From: an uncultured Bacilli bacterium
GTDB lineage: Bacteria; Bacillota_I; Bacilli_A; RF39; UBA660
Length of the DNA stretch: 11,824 bases
Direction of reading: 5' to 3'
Assembly: GCA_947625715.1 (NCBI GenBank)
Contig: CANQPR010000041.1
Coordinates: forward strand, 1 to 11,824
Every line of letters starts with the position of its first letter. Position 1 is the first letter of the stretch. A program made the position numbers and the translations under genes. The notes below the pieces were generated by a model. The model was not told the origin of the DNA. It searched no databases and worked only from the letters and a program-made list of their open reading frames with translations. Of the stretch, positions 1-5,876 are shown one piece after another.

Positions 1-63
1 ATATAGAAATAGAATGGAACATTGAATTTTAAGAAATAATGATATTTTTGGACTTTTCCTATT

Positions 64-339
64 CCTGCACATGGTGGAGATGATCCGGGAACGAGTGCAA
101 ATGGAATAGTGGAGAAAGATTATACATTACAAATAAGTAAGTATTTAAAAAATAGATTTGATGATTTAGGAATAGAAAGTGCATTGTCAAGAACAGATGA
201 TGTAACGTTAGGTCCAAATGAAAGACCTGGAAAAGTACAAAGTTTTTATGGAAATGGAAATGATGTGATAGTTTTATCAAATCACATAAATGCCGGAGGT
301 GCGCAAGCAGATTTTGTGATTATGTATAATCATTCATAA
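64..339 (+). pseudogene. N-acetylmuramoyl-L-alanine amidase remnant, copy 1 (both ends missing)
   Basis: This is a fragment of a zinc-dependent cell-wall amidase (Amidase_3 family), which cleaves the bond between N-acetylmuramic acid and L-alanine in peptidoglycan. The frame reads P-A-H-G-G-D-D-P-G, then N-G-I-V-E-K-D, and later S-N-H-I-N-A-G-G, so the three expected zinc-ligand positions (His, Glu, His) survive. The start does not: the frame is closed by TGA at 40-42 and no ATG follows before the conserved motifs. The GTG at 109 encodes a Val that is internal in copy 2, so it is not a real start. Past base 301 the sequence no longer resembles copy 2 and reads A-Q-A-D-F-V-I-M-Y-N-H-S to TAA at 337-339, so the C-terminal part with the catalytic Glu is absent. 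It is almost surely non-functional. Confidence 0.8.
69..301 (+). repeat. Direct repeat, left copy (amidase fragment)
   Basis: This 233-bp stretch matches 1519-1751 at a constant offset of 1450 with only four differences (positions 202, 213, 219 and 267). Two of these change the protein (Val/Ile, Asn/Lys). Homology stops sharply at both ends. Such high identity means recent duplication or gene conversion, and direct orientation makes the intervening DUF3800 segment deletable by recombination. Confidence 0.93.
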
Positions 340-364
340 GCTACTTGAAATTACTAAAATTACA

Positions 365-393
365 TTTAAATATTCACCAAAATAGTATATAAT
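365..393 (+). promoter_or_regulatory. Putative promoter for the DUF3800 gene
   Basis: A perfect TATAAT -10 box lies at 388-393, 22 bp before the start codon at 415. A weak -35 (TTTAAA, 365-370) is placed 17 bp upstream. The -10 is convincing and the -35 is poor. The predicted leader is only about 15 nt long. Confidence 0.5.
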
Positions 394-402
394 TTATTTA
401 GC

Positions 403-408
403 GGGGTG
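403..408 (+). promoter_or_regulatory. RBS deciding the DUF3800 start
   Basis: GGGGTG at 403-408 sits 6 nt before ATG at 415, which favours that ATG. An in-frame GTG at 406 lies inside this site and would have no ribosome binding site of its own. Confidence 0.6.
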
Positions 409-414
409 AATATC

Positions 415-1083
415 ATGCGAAGACTAAATATATTTGTAGATGAAACTGGAGAATTTGGCTTTGGTAAGGGCGCATCAGAACTGTATGGCGTGTCATTTAC
501 TTTTCATGAACAAAATGATGATATTATACCTGAACTTTCTAATTTAAATGAGAGACTTAATAGAATTGGCTATACTAAAATGATTCATATGGCTGATTTG
601 ATAATGAGACGTGGTGATTATTCTAACTTTGATATCAAAAAAAGAAAAAGTATATTTAATGCTATATATCAATTTTCAAGAAAAATACCTGTAAAATATC
701 ACACAATAATAACTGATAAAAAATATACTGATAGTAGTCGTGTATTAAGGCAACAAGTTTCTAGTGAAATAAATAAAATGATAAAAGAACATGAAGATTA
801 TTTTAGTAAATTTGATAAGATCGTGATGTATTATGATAATGGTCAAGAAACATTAGGTATAATTCTTGACTCAATCTTTTCAAGGTATGATGGTTTTGAG
901 CATAGAGTGGATTTTGATCATGAAGAAAAAAGATTATTTCAAGTATCTGATATGCTAACTTATATTGATAAATACGATTATAAATATAAAAATAAAATGT
1001 CATTTACAAAAAGTGAAAAATATTTTTTTTCAGTAGAAGAAATAAGAAGAATATTAAAAGAATTAAATAAGAAAAAATTTTAA
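415..1083 (+). CDS. DUF3800 domain protein
   Basis: A 222-aa protein of the DUF3800 family, which is predicted to have an RNase H-like fold and is often found near phage, plasmid and defence genes. No reaction is firmly established for the family. Visible landmarks are the N-terminal strand with I-F-V-D-E-T-G-E-F-G (D9, E10), the I-H-M-A-D-L segment near residue 60, Y-Y-D-N-G-Q with D141, and F-Q-V-S-D-M-L with Q176 and D179. These acidic residues are where an RNase H-like active site would be expected, and the length is normal, so the gene looks intact. ATG 415 was preferred over GTG 406 because of the RBS. It has its own promoter and terminator and stands alone between the two amidase fragments, like a cargo gene. 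The family assignment is good; nuclease activity is inference. Confidence 0.85.
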   Translation: MRRLNIFVDETGEFGFGKGASELYGVSFTFHEQNDDIIPELSNLNERLNRIGYTKMIHMADLIMRRGDYSNFDIKKRKSIFNAIYQFSRKIPVKYHTIITDKKYTDSSRVLRQQVSSEINKMIKEHEDYFSKFDKIVMYYDNGQETLGIILDSIFSRYDGFEHRVDFDHEEKRLFQVSDMLTYIDKYDYKYKNKMSFTKSEKYFFSVEEIRRILKELNKKKF

Positions 1084-1091
1084 AATGCATT

Positions 1092-1120
1092 AAAAAAGCA
1101 ACCATAAAGGTTACTTTTTT
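1092..1120 (+). terminator. Rho-independent terminator of the DUF3800 gene
   Basis: The stem runs 1092-1103 against 1109-1120 (AAAAAAGcAACC / GGTTaCTTTTTT, one C-A mismatch) with a 5-nt loop and ends in six T residues. It starts 8 bp after the stop codon. The A-tract/T-tract symmetry means it could also work on the opposite strand. Confidence 0.85.
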
Positions 1121-1124
1121 AAGC

Positions 1125-1137
1125 AGCGCTTGGCGCT
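1125..1137. repeat. Short GC hairpin
   Basis: AGCGC at 1125-1129 and GCGCT at 1133-1137 form a perfect 5-bp stem with a TTG loop. It is a rare GC-rich patch in this region and lies 4 bp after the terminator. Confidence 0.7.
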
Positions 1138-1178
1138 AACACGGGTTTGATCCATTAATTGAATTAATAGACCAAATG

Positions 1179-1214
1179 TAGATATAATAATATTCTACAA
1201 TATTATTATATCTA
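1179..1214. repeat. Perfect 16-bp inverted repeat
   Basis: Bases 1179-1194 and 1199-1214 are exact reverse complements (arms begin TAGATATAAT and end ATTATATCTA), separated by only CTAC. There is no T-tract after it, so it is not an ordinary terminator. It may be a protein binding site, a cruciform or the end of a mobile element. Confidence 0.85.
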
Positions 1215-1219
1215 TCTTA

Positions 1220-1275
1220 CAAGAAAATTATAACAAATATATTTAAATAAGTAAATATATTTAATTTTTTTCTTG
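1220..1275. repeat. Composite palindrome
   Basis: The inner arms 1235-1245 and 1252-1262 are a perfect 11-bp inverted repeat around a 6-nt loop. The outer arms 1220-1227 (CAAGAAAA) and 1268-1275 (TTTTCTTG) pair perfectly around an asymmetric internal loop. The whole could fold as one long hairpin. Confidence 0.75.
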
Positions 1276-1397
1276 CTTGGTGTTATATAATTTACACTAA
1301 TCCCCTGTAAAAGTCAAGTTTAAATTTACAATTAGTAGAAAATTTTGCAAATAGCCTCAAAATAAAAAAAGTTAATTTTTTATAATAAATAATAATA

Positions 1398-1426
1398 TTG
1401 CTGAAATAAAATGCTAATAATTTAAT
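1398..1426 (+). promoter_or_regulatory. Possible promoter for amidase copy 2
   Basis: TTGCTG (1398-1403), a 17-bp spacer and TTTAAT (1421-1426) give a reasonable promoter about 50 bp before the start. In such AT-rich DNA chance matches are common. Confidence 0.3.
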
Positions 1427-1477
1427 AAATAATCACTTCAAAATGACATTTGCATAATTTATATTAGGTGATAAACT

Positions 1478-1774
1478 ATGGATGAAAGAGAAACAAAGAA
1501 AATTGTTATAGATGCAGGACATGGTGGAGATGATCCGGGAACGAGTGCAAATGGAATAGTGGAGAAAGATTATACATTACAAATAAGTAAGTATTTAAAA
1601 AATAGATTTGATGATTTAGGAATAGAAAGTGCATTGTCAAGAACAGATGATATAACGTTAGGGCCAAAGGAAAGACCTGGAAAAGTACAAAGTTTTTATG
1701 GAAATGGAAATGATGTAATAGTTTTATCAAATCACATAAATGCCGGAGGTGAAGGGTTTAGTTACCATTGTTAG
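1478..1774 (+). pseudogene. N-acetylmuramoyl-L-alanine amidase, copy 2 (C-terminally truncated)
   Basis: This is the 5' part of an Amidase_3-type peptidoglycan amidase, 98 codons from ATG 1478. The start is supported by AGGTGA at 1466-1471, 6 nt upstream. The expected zinc ligands are H15 (in D-A-G-H-G-G), E29 (I-V-E-K-D) and H86 (S-N-H-I-N-A-G-G). Full-length family domains run to roughly 170-200 residues, with the catalytic Glu near the end and often a LysM domain after it. Here translation stops seven residues after the A-G-G motif (E-G-F-S-Y-H-C), so the catalytic Glu is gone. No signal peptide is visible. The truncation falls where copy 1 also diverges, which suggests a shared breakpoint in the parent gene. 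It may still be translated, since start and RBS are intact, but should not be an active enzyme. Confidence 0.8.
1519..1751 (+). repeat. Direct repeat, right copy (amidase fragment)
   Basis: Partner of 69-301 with 229 of 233 bases identical, no gaps, same orientation. The repeated units enclose about 1.2 kb containing the DUF3800 gene. Confidence 0.93.
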
Positions 1775-1811
1775 ATTTAATTGGGTATTTAAGATATATA
1801 AATTATTTAGT

Positions 1812-1863
1812 AAATTACACTATTGTTAGTTAGATCTTTATGCTACATTAGTGTAATTTTTTT
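1812..1863 (+). terminator. Terminator-like hairpin after amidase copy 2
   Basis: AAATTACACTA at 1812-1822 pairs perfectly with TAGTGTAATTT at 1849-1859, and T residues continue to 1863. The loop is long (26 nt), so efficiency is uncertain. Confidence 0.6.
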
Positions 1864-1934
1864 ATTTCCATAAAATTACTAGAATATTAATATTTGTATT
1901 GAATATGATAATTAATGATTTAATAAAAAAGCCC

Positions 1935-1954
1935 AAAGTGGCAAAAATATTCAA
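1935..1954 (+). repeat. 20-bp direct repeat, upstream copy
   Basis: Identical to 2011-2030 (begins AAAGTGGC, ends TATTCAA), 76 bp apart. Similarity continues more weakly for about 13 bp upstream of both copies (AATAAAAA and a CCC/CCT patch). No gene follows this copy directly. It may be the leader of a lost gene, or a second operator site. Confidence 0.85.
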
Positions 1955-1961
1955 TTCATTA

Positions 1962-1990
1962 TTGAAAAAATAATTTTAATATAATATAAT
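1962..1990 (+). promoter_or_regulatory. Strong promoter for the ATPase operon
   Basis: TTGAAA (1962-1967), exactly 17 bp of spacer, then TATAAT (1985-1990). An overlapping second TATAAT is at 1980-1985. Transcription would start near 1997, at the foot of the leader hairpin. The promoter lies between the two copies of the 20-bp repeat. Confidence 0.7.
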
Positions 1991-1994
1991 ATTA

Positions 1995-2030
1995 TTGAAT
2001 AAAAACACCTAAAGTGGCAAAAATATTCAA
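1995..2030 (+). promoter_or_regulatory. Leader hairpin containing the second 20-bp repeat copy
   Basis: TTGAATA (1995-2001) and TATTCAA (2024-2030) pair perfectly, with a small inner stem CAC/GTG (2006-2008 with 2014-2016). The 3' arm ends on the base before AGGAGG (2031-2036). The structure could affect ribosome access or bind a regulator, possibly the ATPase itself. The structure is seen; the function is inference. Confidence 0.5.
2011..2030 (+). repeat. 20-bp direct repeat, downstream copy
   Basis: Exact match to 1935-1954. It directly abuts the AGGAGG ribosome binding site of the ATPase gene. Confidence 0.85.
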
Positions 2031-2040
2031 AGGAGGAAAC

Positions 2041-3285
2041 ATGAAAGAAATAAAAAGAAATGTTTATTTAAATAGATTAATTAGTAGAAAAGAAAATGGT
2101 TTAATTAAAGTAATTACTGGTATAAGAAGATGTGGCAAGTCTTATTTGTTAGATCCTTTATTTAAAAATTACCTAATCGATTGTGGCATAAAAGAAGATC
2201 ATATCATTAAATTAGAATTAGATAAGGAAGAGAATAAGAAATATCATGATTCTCATGAATTAAATATTTATATAAAATCACAAATAAAAGATAAAAATAT
2301 GTATTATGTTTTACTTGATGAAATACAACTTGTAAAAGATTTTGAATCGGTATTAAATGGATTTTTATATGAAAGAAATATTGATGTTTATGTTACTGGA
2401 AGTAATTCAAAATTTTTATCAACAGATATTATTACCGAATTTAGAGGAAGAGGAGATGAAATAAAAGTATTTCCATTAACTTTTTCTGAATATGTAGAAT
2501 CTTTTAATGGAGATAGAACAGAAGCTTGGAACGAATATGTTTTATATGGCGGATTACCCTTAATTTTGTCTAAAAAAACTGATGAAGAAAAATCAAAGTA
2601 TTTAAAAGACTTATTTGAACAAACTTATGTAAAGGATATCATTGAACGTAATAATATATCTAGGATAGATGTTATAGATTCAATCATTAACATATTAGCA
2701 TCTTCTGTTGGATCACTTACTAATCCCCAAAAAATATATAAAACATTTATAAGTAGTGGCGAAAAAGAAATATCTTTAAACACTGTAAATTCATATATAA
2801 AATACATTGAAGATTCTTTTATTGTCAATAAATCTAATCGGTATGATGTTAAAGGAAAAAAATATATTCAAACACCACAAAAATATTATTTTTCTGATAT
2901 TGGACTTCGTAATGCTAGATTAAATTTTAGACAACAAGAAGAAAATCACATAATGGAAAATATAATTTATAATGAATTAATTGTAAGAGGTTATAATGTT
3001 GATGTAGGTGTAGTAGAAGTTAGAGATGAAAATAAAAATAGAAAGCAATTAGAAGTTGATTTTGTATGTAATTTAGGAAATAAAAGATATTATGTACAAT
3101 CAGCATTAAATTTAGAAACTAGAGAAAAAACTATTCAAGAAGAACGACCACTCATGAACATTAATGATAATTTTAAAAAAATCATAGTAGTTAAAGATAA
3201 TATGAAACATTGGTTTACAGAAGAAGGAATATTAGTTATTGGAATACAAGAATTTTTATTAAACAATAATAGTTTGGATTTATAA
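2041..3285 (+). CDS. AAA ATPase with C-terminal DUF4143 domain
   Basis: A 414-aa cytoplasmic P-loop ATPase of the AAA_14/DUF4143 type, a family present in many copies in gut bacteria and archaea and without a settled function. Walker A is G27-I-R-R-C-G-K-S34, Walker B is Y-Y-V-L-L-D93-E94, and V-Y-V-T-G-S-N near residue 120 is the sensor strand. The family signature F-R-G-R-G-D-E then V-F-P-L-T-F-S-E-Y follows. The C-terminal DUF4143 part has Y-Y-F-S-D-I-G-L and a PD-(D/E)XK-like core E338-V-D340-F-V with a following Y-V-Q353, where Gln replaces the usual Lys-containing motif. ATG 2041 is preferred over in-frame GTG 2014, because AGGAGG lies at 2031-2036 and GTG falls inside the repeat/hairpin. 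Length is typical and the gene is intact. It is first in a probable four-gene operon, 44 nt before the next gene. DNA binding or nuclease activity is possible but unproven. Confidence 0.9.
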   Translation: MKEIKRNVYLNRLISRKENGLIKVITGIRRCGKSYLLDPLFKNYLIDCGIKEDHIIKLELDKEENKKYHDSHELNIYIKSQIKDKNMYYVLLDEIQLVKDFESVLNGFLYERNIDVYVTGSNSKFLSTDIITEFRGRGDEIKVFPLTFSEYVESFNGDRTEAWNEYVLYGGLPLILSKKTDEEKSKYLKDLFEQTYVKDIIERNNISRIDVIDSIINILASSVGSLTNPQKIYKTFISSGEKEISLNTVNSYIKYIEDSFIVNKSNRYDVKGKKYIQTPQKYYFSDIGLRNARLNFRQQEENHIMENIIYNELIVRGYNVDVGVVEVRDENKNRKQLEVDFVCNLGNKRYYVQSALNLETREKTIQEERPLMNINDNFKKIIVVKDNMKHWFTEEGILVIGIQEFLLNNNSLDL

Positions 3286-3329
3286 AAATATATAATTAAA
3301 ACTTTTATTTTTATTGAAAGGAGAAGTAA

Positions 3330-3584
3330 ATGGAAAAAAATATTGAAGAATTAACATTACTACTTATGTATTTAACATCATGGGAAGAAGAAGGATATGT
3401 ACGAGATGAAAATAATGAGGTGAAAGAAGATAAAGTTAAAACTGCTTGGAAAGGTTATTCATTTGATATCATAAATAAACTAACTGATGAAAATTATCTT
3501 TATTTTAGTAAAGGAAAATCAGTAACTATAACACCAAAAGGTGAAAAATTGGCTAAAGAATTAGTGGATAAATATTTAAAATAG
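3330..3584 (+). CDS. DUF6429-like small protein
   Basis: An 84-aa protein. The pattern E-E-L-T-L-L-L-M-Y-L-T-S-W, then T-A-W-K-G-Y-S-F-D-I-I-N-K-L, then K-S-V-T-I-T-P-K-G-E-K-L-A-K-E-L resembles the DUF6429 family. These are small winged-helix-like proteins with a helix, an A-W-K-G-Y turn, a helix and a beta-wing ending in T-x-x-G. The biochemical role is unknown to me; nucleic acid binding is a guess from the fold-like pattern. RBS AAAGGAG (3317-3323) is 6 nt from the ATG. No membrane segment or signal peptide is seen. It is followed after 11 nt by the next gene, whose RBS overlaps this stop codon, so the two are likely translationally coupled. Confidence 0.7.
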   Translation: MEKNIEELTLLLMYLTSWEEEGYVRDENNEVKEDKVKTAWKGYSFDIINKLTDENYLYFSKGKSVTITPKGEKLAKELVDKYLK

Positions 3585-3595
3585 GAGTAAGTATA

Positions 3596-4021
3596 ATGGA
3601 TTATGAATTAAAAATAGAACAAAATAGAAAAAGAAATGAAAAATTTATTAAAGAATTTGAAAGTTGGTTAACTCAAAAAGACTTAGTTAAGAAGACTATT
3701 AGAAAACACTTAAACAATGTTTCTTTGTATATCAATGATTATTTAAATTATTATGATGTAGAAAAGATGGAAGATGGTATATATTCTATTTATGGCTTTT
3801 TAGATGGTTGGTTTATAGAAAAATGCCTTTGGTCATCAAGAAATTCGCTAAAAGAAACGGCTTCTAGTATAAAAAAGTTTTATCAATGTATGAGTGAAAT
3901 AGGATATGTTACAGTTGATGATTATAAAAAATTATGTAGAGAAATAAAAGATAATATGGATGAATTTTTAGCACAAATGGATGCATTTGATGATGGTACA
4001 TATTATGATATGTTTGACTAA
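3596..4021 (+). CDS. Integrase SAM-like domain protein without catalytic domain
   Basis: A 141-aa, probably all-helical acidic protein. Residues 15-110 (F-I-K-E-F-E-S-W-L, T-I-R-K-H-L-N-N-V-S-L-Y-I-N-D-Y-L, then S-S-I-K-K-F-Y-Q-C-M-S-E-I-G-Y-V) resemble the N-terminal core-binding (SAM-like) domain of tyrosine recombinases. Nothing like the catalytic R-H-R-Y domain follows; the C-terminus is an Asp/Phe-rich tail ending M-F-D. It therefore cannot be a recombinase by itself. It could be a DNA-binding or adaptor protein. RBS AGGAG (3583-3587) overlaps the TAG of the upstream gene, with 8-nt spacing. The next gene begins 26 nt later. Resemblance is by pattern only, so the domain name is tentative. 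Confidence 0.6.
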   Translation: MDYELKIEQNRKRNEKFIKEFESWLTQKDLVKKTIRKHLNNVSLYINDYLNYYDVEKMEDGIYSIYGFLDGWFIEKCLWSSRNSLKETASSIKKFYQCMSEIGYVTVDDYKKLCREIKDNMDEFLAQMDAFDDGTYYDMFD

Positions 4022-4047
4022 ATAAAAGAAAAGTAGTGAGGTAGTAT

Positions 4048-5607
4048 ATGCAAACAAGTAAAATGTATGAAAGAATAAATTGGTATAAAAAAGAATATGT
4101 TCATGAACAATATTCTAGAATAGTAGATAAATTTAAAGATTATGAAAAAATTACAAAGAAAAAAATGATTGAAGCAATATATAATGTTTATAATGATTAT
4201 AATAATATTATAGATATTTGTACTACAAGAGAATTAAAATATTTAAAAATGTTACTTGATAAAAAAAGTGATATGAAGATGTTATTAGAGGATAAGTATG
4301 AATGGGAAAGAAAAACACTTAGTAATAAGTTCTTAGTTCAAGATGACTATGATAATGTGTTTATACCTGATGAAATAATCGAAAATGTTAAAATTGCAAT
4401 AAAAAATGTAAAATGGGATATTACTAAAAAATTAGATGATTTGAATGAAATATTAGTTAGTTATTGTAAGATGCAAGCATCATCGTTGCTTCAAACAGTA
4501 GCAGCTTTTGTCTCAAGTTTAACAGGTATCAGCGAAAATGTAATATGGAATCATATGTTAAATAATAAATTGTTTAATTATTATGTCTTCGTTTTTACTA
4601 AGAGTTTTGAAACTATAGGAAATGATATTCCGGTAGCAGTATATCAAGATTATTATTGTATTGAAGAAGAACTAGAAGAAGAAAGAAAAAAACAAGGGTT
4701 AGCAGGAACTTGCCCAATAGATTTAAGAGTTTATAAAACCTTGTTCTATAATGATTTTGATATTAATAATCCAAAAATCAAGAAGTTTCTAAATGAATTA
4801 AAAAAATTACCATTCTTTTGGTTCTCAGCTTTAGATACAATTAGAGAATTTTCGGTATTAAATATAGATAGGACATCTTTAAAAGAATCAATTAAAAATG
4901 TTCCAGCTTTAGAAAACTATGATTTAACTGAATTTTTTAAAATTTTAGATGAAGCAATGGATGATATGCCTTCTGGTGCATTAAATGGATTTACTCCAAA
5001 TCAGGCAAAAGAATTAAAAGTAGAAACTGAAAAAATGAAATTTGATAAAGCAAAAAAGTATATAAAACAACAAAATGCTTGTCTTTCTAAACAAGATGCT
5101 AAACTATTTTATAAAATATATTTTGCATTATTAGAATTTACTAATAAAAAATATAAAATCAATCAAAAATTAAAAATATATAATAAATTAGGTCTTAATC
5201 CTTATGATTTAAAAGACATAATAGAAAAATTTTGGGAGAATAAAAATGCTATTATATTAGAATTTTGTATGGCTAATCCGTATAAATTTAACAAAGAAGA
5301 ATTAAATGTGGTTAGTGGGTTTAAGAAAGGATTTAGAGATATAGTCATAATTGCCAAGTATGAACTTGAGTATACAGCAGTTATGAATAAAGATAAAACA
5401 TTTATGATTAAAGGTATTAATGATAATATAGATAATATTATTTCCTATCAAGATTTACCACAAACAGTAATAACATCTATTATTCCATTTAAAGATGTAT
5501 TAATTTATGATGGATTATTAATGGAGTTAGGTATAAAAATGGGGAATGGATTTGAAAACATAATTGAAGAAGAATATTCAAAATCTATTAAGTATTATCA
5601 TTTATAA
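4048..5607 (+). CDS. Uncharacterised 519-aa protein
   Basis: I do not recognise a named function. The N-terminal 120 residues are helical and contain L-S-N-K-F-L-V then V-F-I-P-D-E-I, which looks like a winged-helix or Rho-N-like module followed by the I-P-D-E strand found in some SEC-C/YecA-associated proteins. The middle has M307-P-S-G-A-L-N-G-F-T-P-N318, similar to the N-G-x-T-P-N-E motif of those families. The C-terminal 100 residues are beta-rich and carry P480-F-K-D-V-L-I-Y-D-G489, a pattern seen at the end of several uncharacterised Bacillota proteins. No zinc-binding SEC-C motif, signal peptide or membrane segment is visible. ATG 4048 has GAGG at 4038-4041. It is the last gene of the probable operon that begins at 2041. 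The start and integrity look sound; the role is unknown. Confidence 0.75.
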   Translation: MQTSKMYERINWYKKEYVHEQYSRIVDKFKDYEKITKKKMIEAIYNVYNDYNNIIDICTTRELKYLKMLLDKKSDMKMLLEDKYEWERKTLSNKFLVQDDYDNVFIPDEIIENVKIAIKNVKWDITKKLDDLNEILVSYCKMQASSLLQTVAAFVSSLTGISENVIWNHMLNNKLFNYYVFVFTKSFETIGNDIPVAVYQDYYCIEEELEEERKKQGLAGTCPIDLRVYKTLFYNDFDINNPKIKKFLNELKKLPFFWFSALDTIREFSVLNIDRTSLKESIKNVPALENYDLTEFFKILDEAMDDMPSGALNGFTPNQAKELKVETEKMKFDKAKKYIKQQNACLSKQDAKLFYKIYFALLEFTNKKYKINQKLKIYNKLGLNPYDLKDIIEKFWENKNAIILEFCMANPYKFNKEELNVVSGFKKGFRDIVIIAKYELEYTAVMNKDKTFMIKGINDNIDNIISYQDLPQTVITSIIPFKDVLIYDGLLMELGIKMGNGFENIIEEEYSKSIKYYHL

Positions 5608-5706
5608 TATTATAGTATTGAACACCTAATTCTAGGAGGAGAGACTTAGCTCTTACAAGGAGTTAATTTATAAGGGTATTAAGATAACTGTATTTAAATA
5701 AAATAA

Positions 5707-5727
5707 TTGATTAGTATAATTAATCAA
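5707..5727. repeat. 7-bp inverted repeat, possible operator
   Basis: TTGATTA at 5707-5713 and TAATCAA at 5721-5727 are exact reverse complements with a 7-nt centre. It lies about 90 bp before the -10 of the large gene. It may be an operator or chance in AT-rich DNA. Confidence 0.35.
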
Positions 5728-5792
5728 AAATCATAATTTCACTACTAGAATAGCTTTAAAATTAGAGTTTAAATACAAATTACTTGTAAATA

Positions 5793-5822
5793 TTAAAATA
5801 ATGTCGAAATATGTGTTATAAT
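5793..5822 (+). promoter_or_regulatory. Extended -10 promoter for the STAND nuclease gene
   Basis: TATAAT at 5817-5822 is preceded by TGT, giving TGnTATAAT. The -35 (TTAAAA, 5793-5798, 18-bp spacer) is weak, as is common for extended -10 promoters. The start would be near 5829, just before the hairpin. Confidence 0.6.
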
Positions 5823-5831
5823 TAATATTAT

Positions 5832-5876
5832 AAGATAGCAGTATTTAGTCTTTTTAAGATGGATACTGCTTATTTT
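5832..5876 (+). promoter_or_regulatory. Leader hairpin, possible attenuator
   Basis: AGCAGTAT (5837-5844) pairs perfectly with ATACTGCT (5863-5870). Outside this the stem can be extended by about five pairs across a one-base bulge. An inner CTT/AAG (5850-5858) could close the loop further. A short T-run (5873-5876) follows. It sits between promoter and start codon, so it could terminate early transcripts or stabilise the mRNA 5' end. Confidence 0.55.

Larger units (their letters stand above)
1121..1477. other. Non-coding hairpin-rich spacer
   Basis: I see no credible gene in this stretch of more than 350 bp. It holds a small GC hairpin (1125-1137), a long perfect inverted repeat (1179-1214), a composite palindrome (1220-1275), and then AT-rich sequence leading to the promoter and RBS of amidase copy 2. 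Bases 1133-1175 (containing gggtttgatcc) recall a tRNA T-arm, but no cloverleaf can be built. Confidence 0.6.

Noticed and set aside
59..280. Minus-strand 73-codon frame opposite amidase copy 1 (and its twin at 1506-1730)
   Set aside because: Composition is a His/Phe/Leu shadow of the amidase codons. There is no RBS, and the twin exists only because the DNA is duplicated.
1133..1180. tRNA or tRNA fragment suggested by gggtttgatcc and agacca
   Set aside because: No acceptor, D or anticodon stems can be paired around these bases.
1318..1345. Possible insertion sequence end (tgtaaaagtcaag)
   Set aside because: It recalls terminal sequences of some transposons, but no matching inverted end, target duplication or transposase is in the window.
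2014..2040. GTG start for the ATPase nine codons upstream
   Set aside because: It lies inside the 20-bp repeat and hairpin, has no RBS, and AGGAGG precisely serves ATG 2041.
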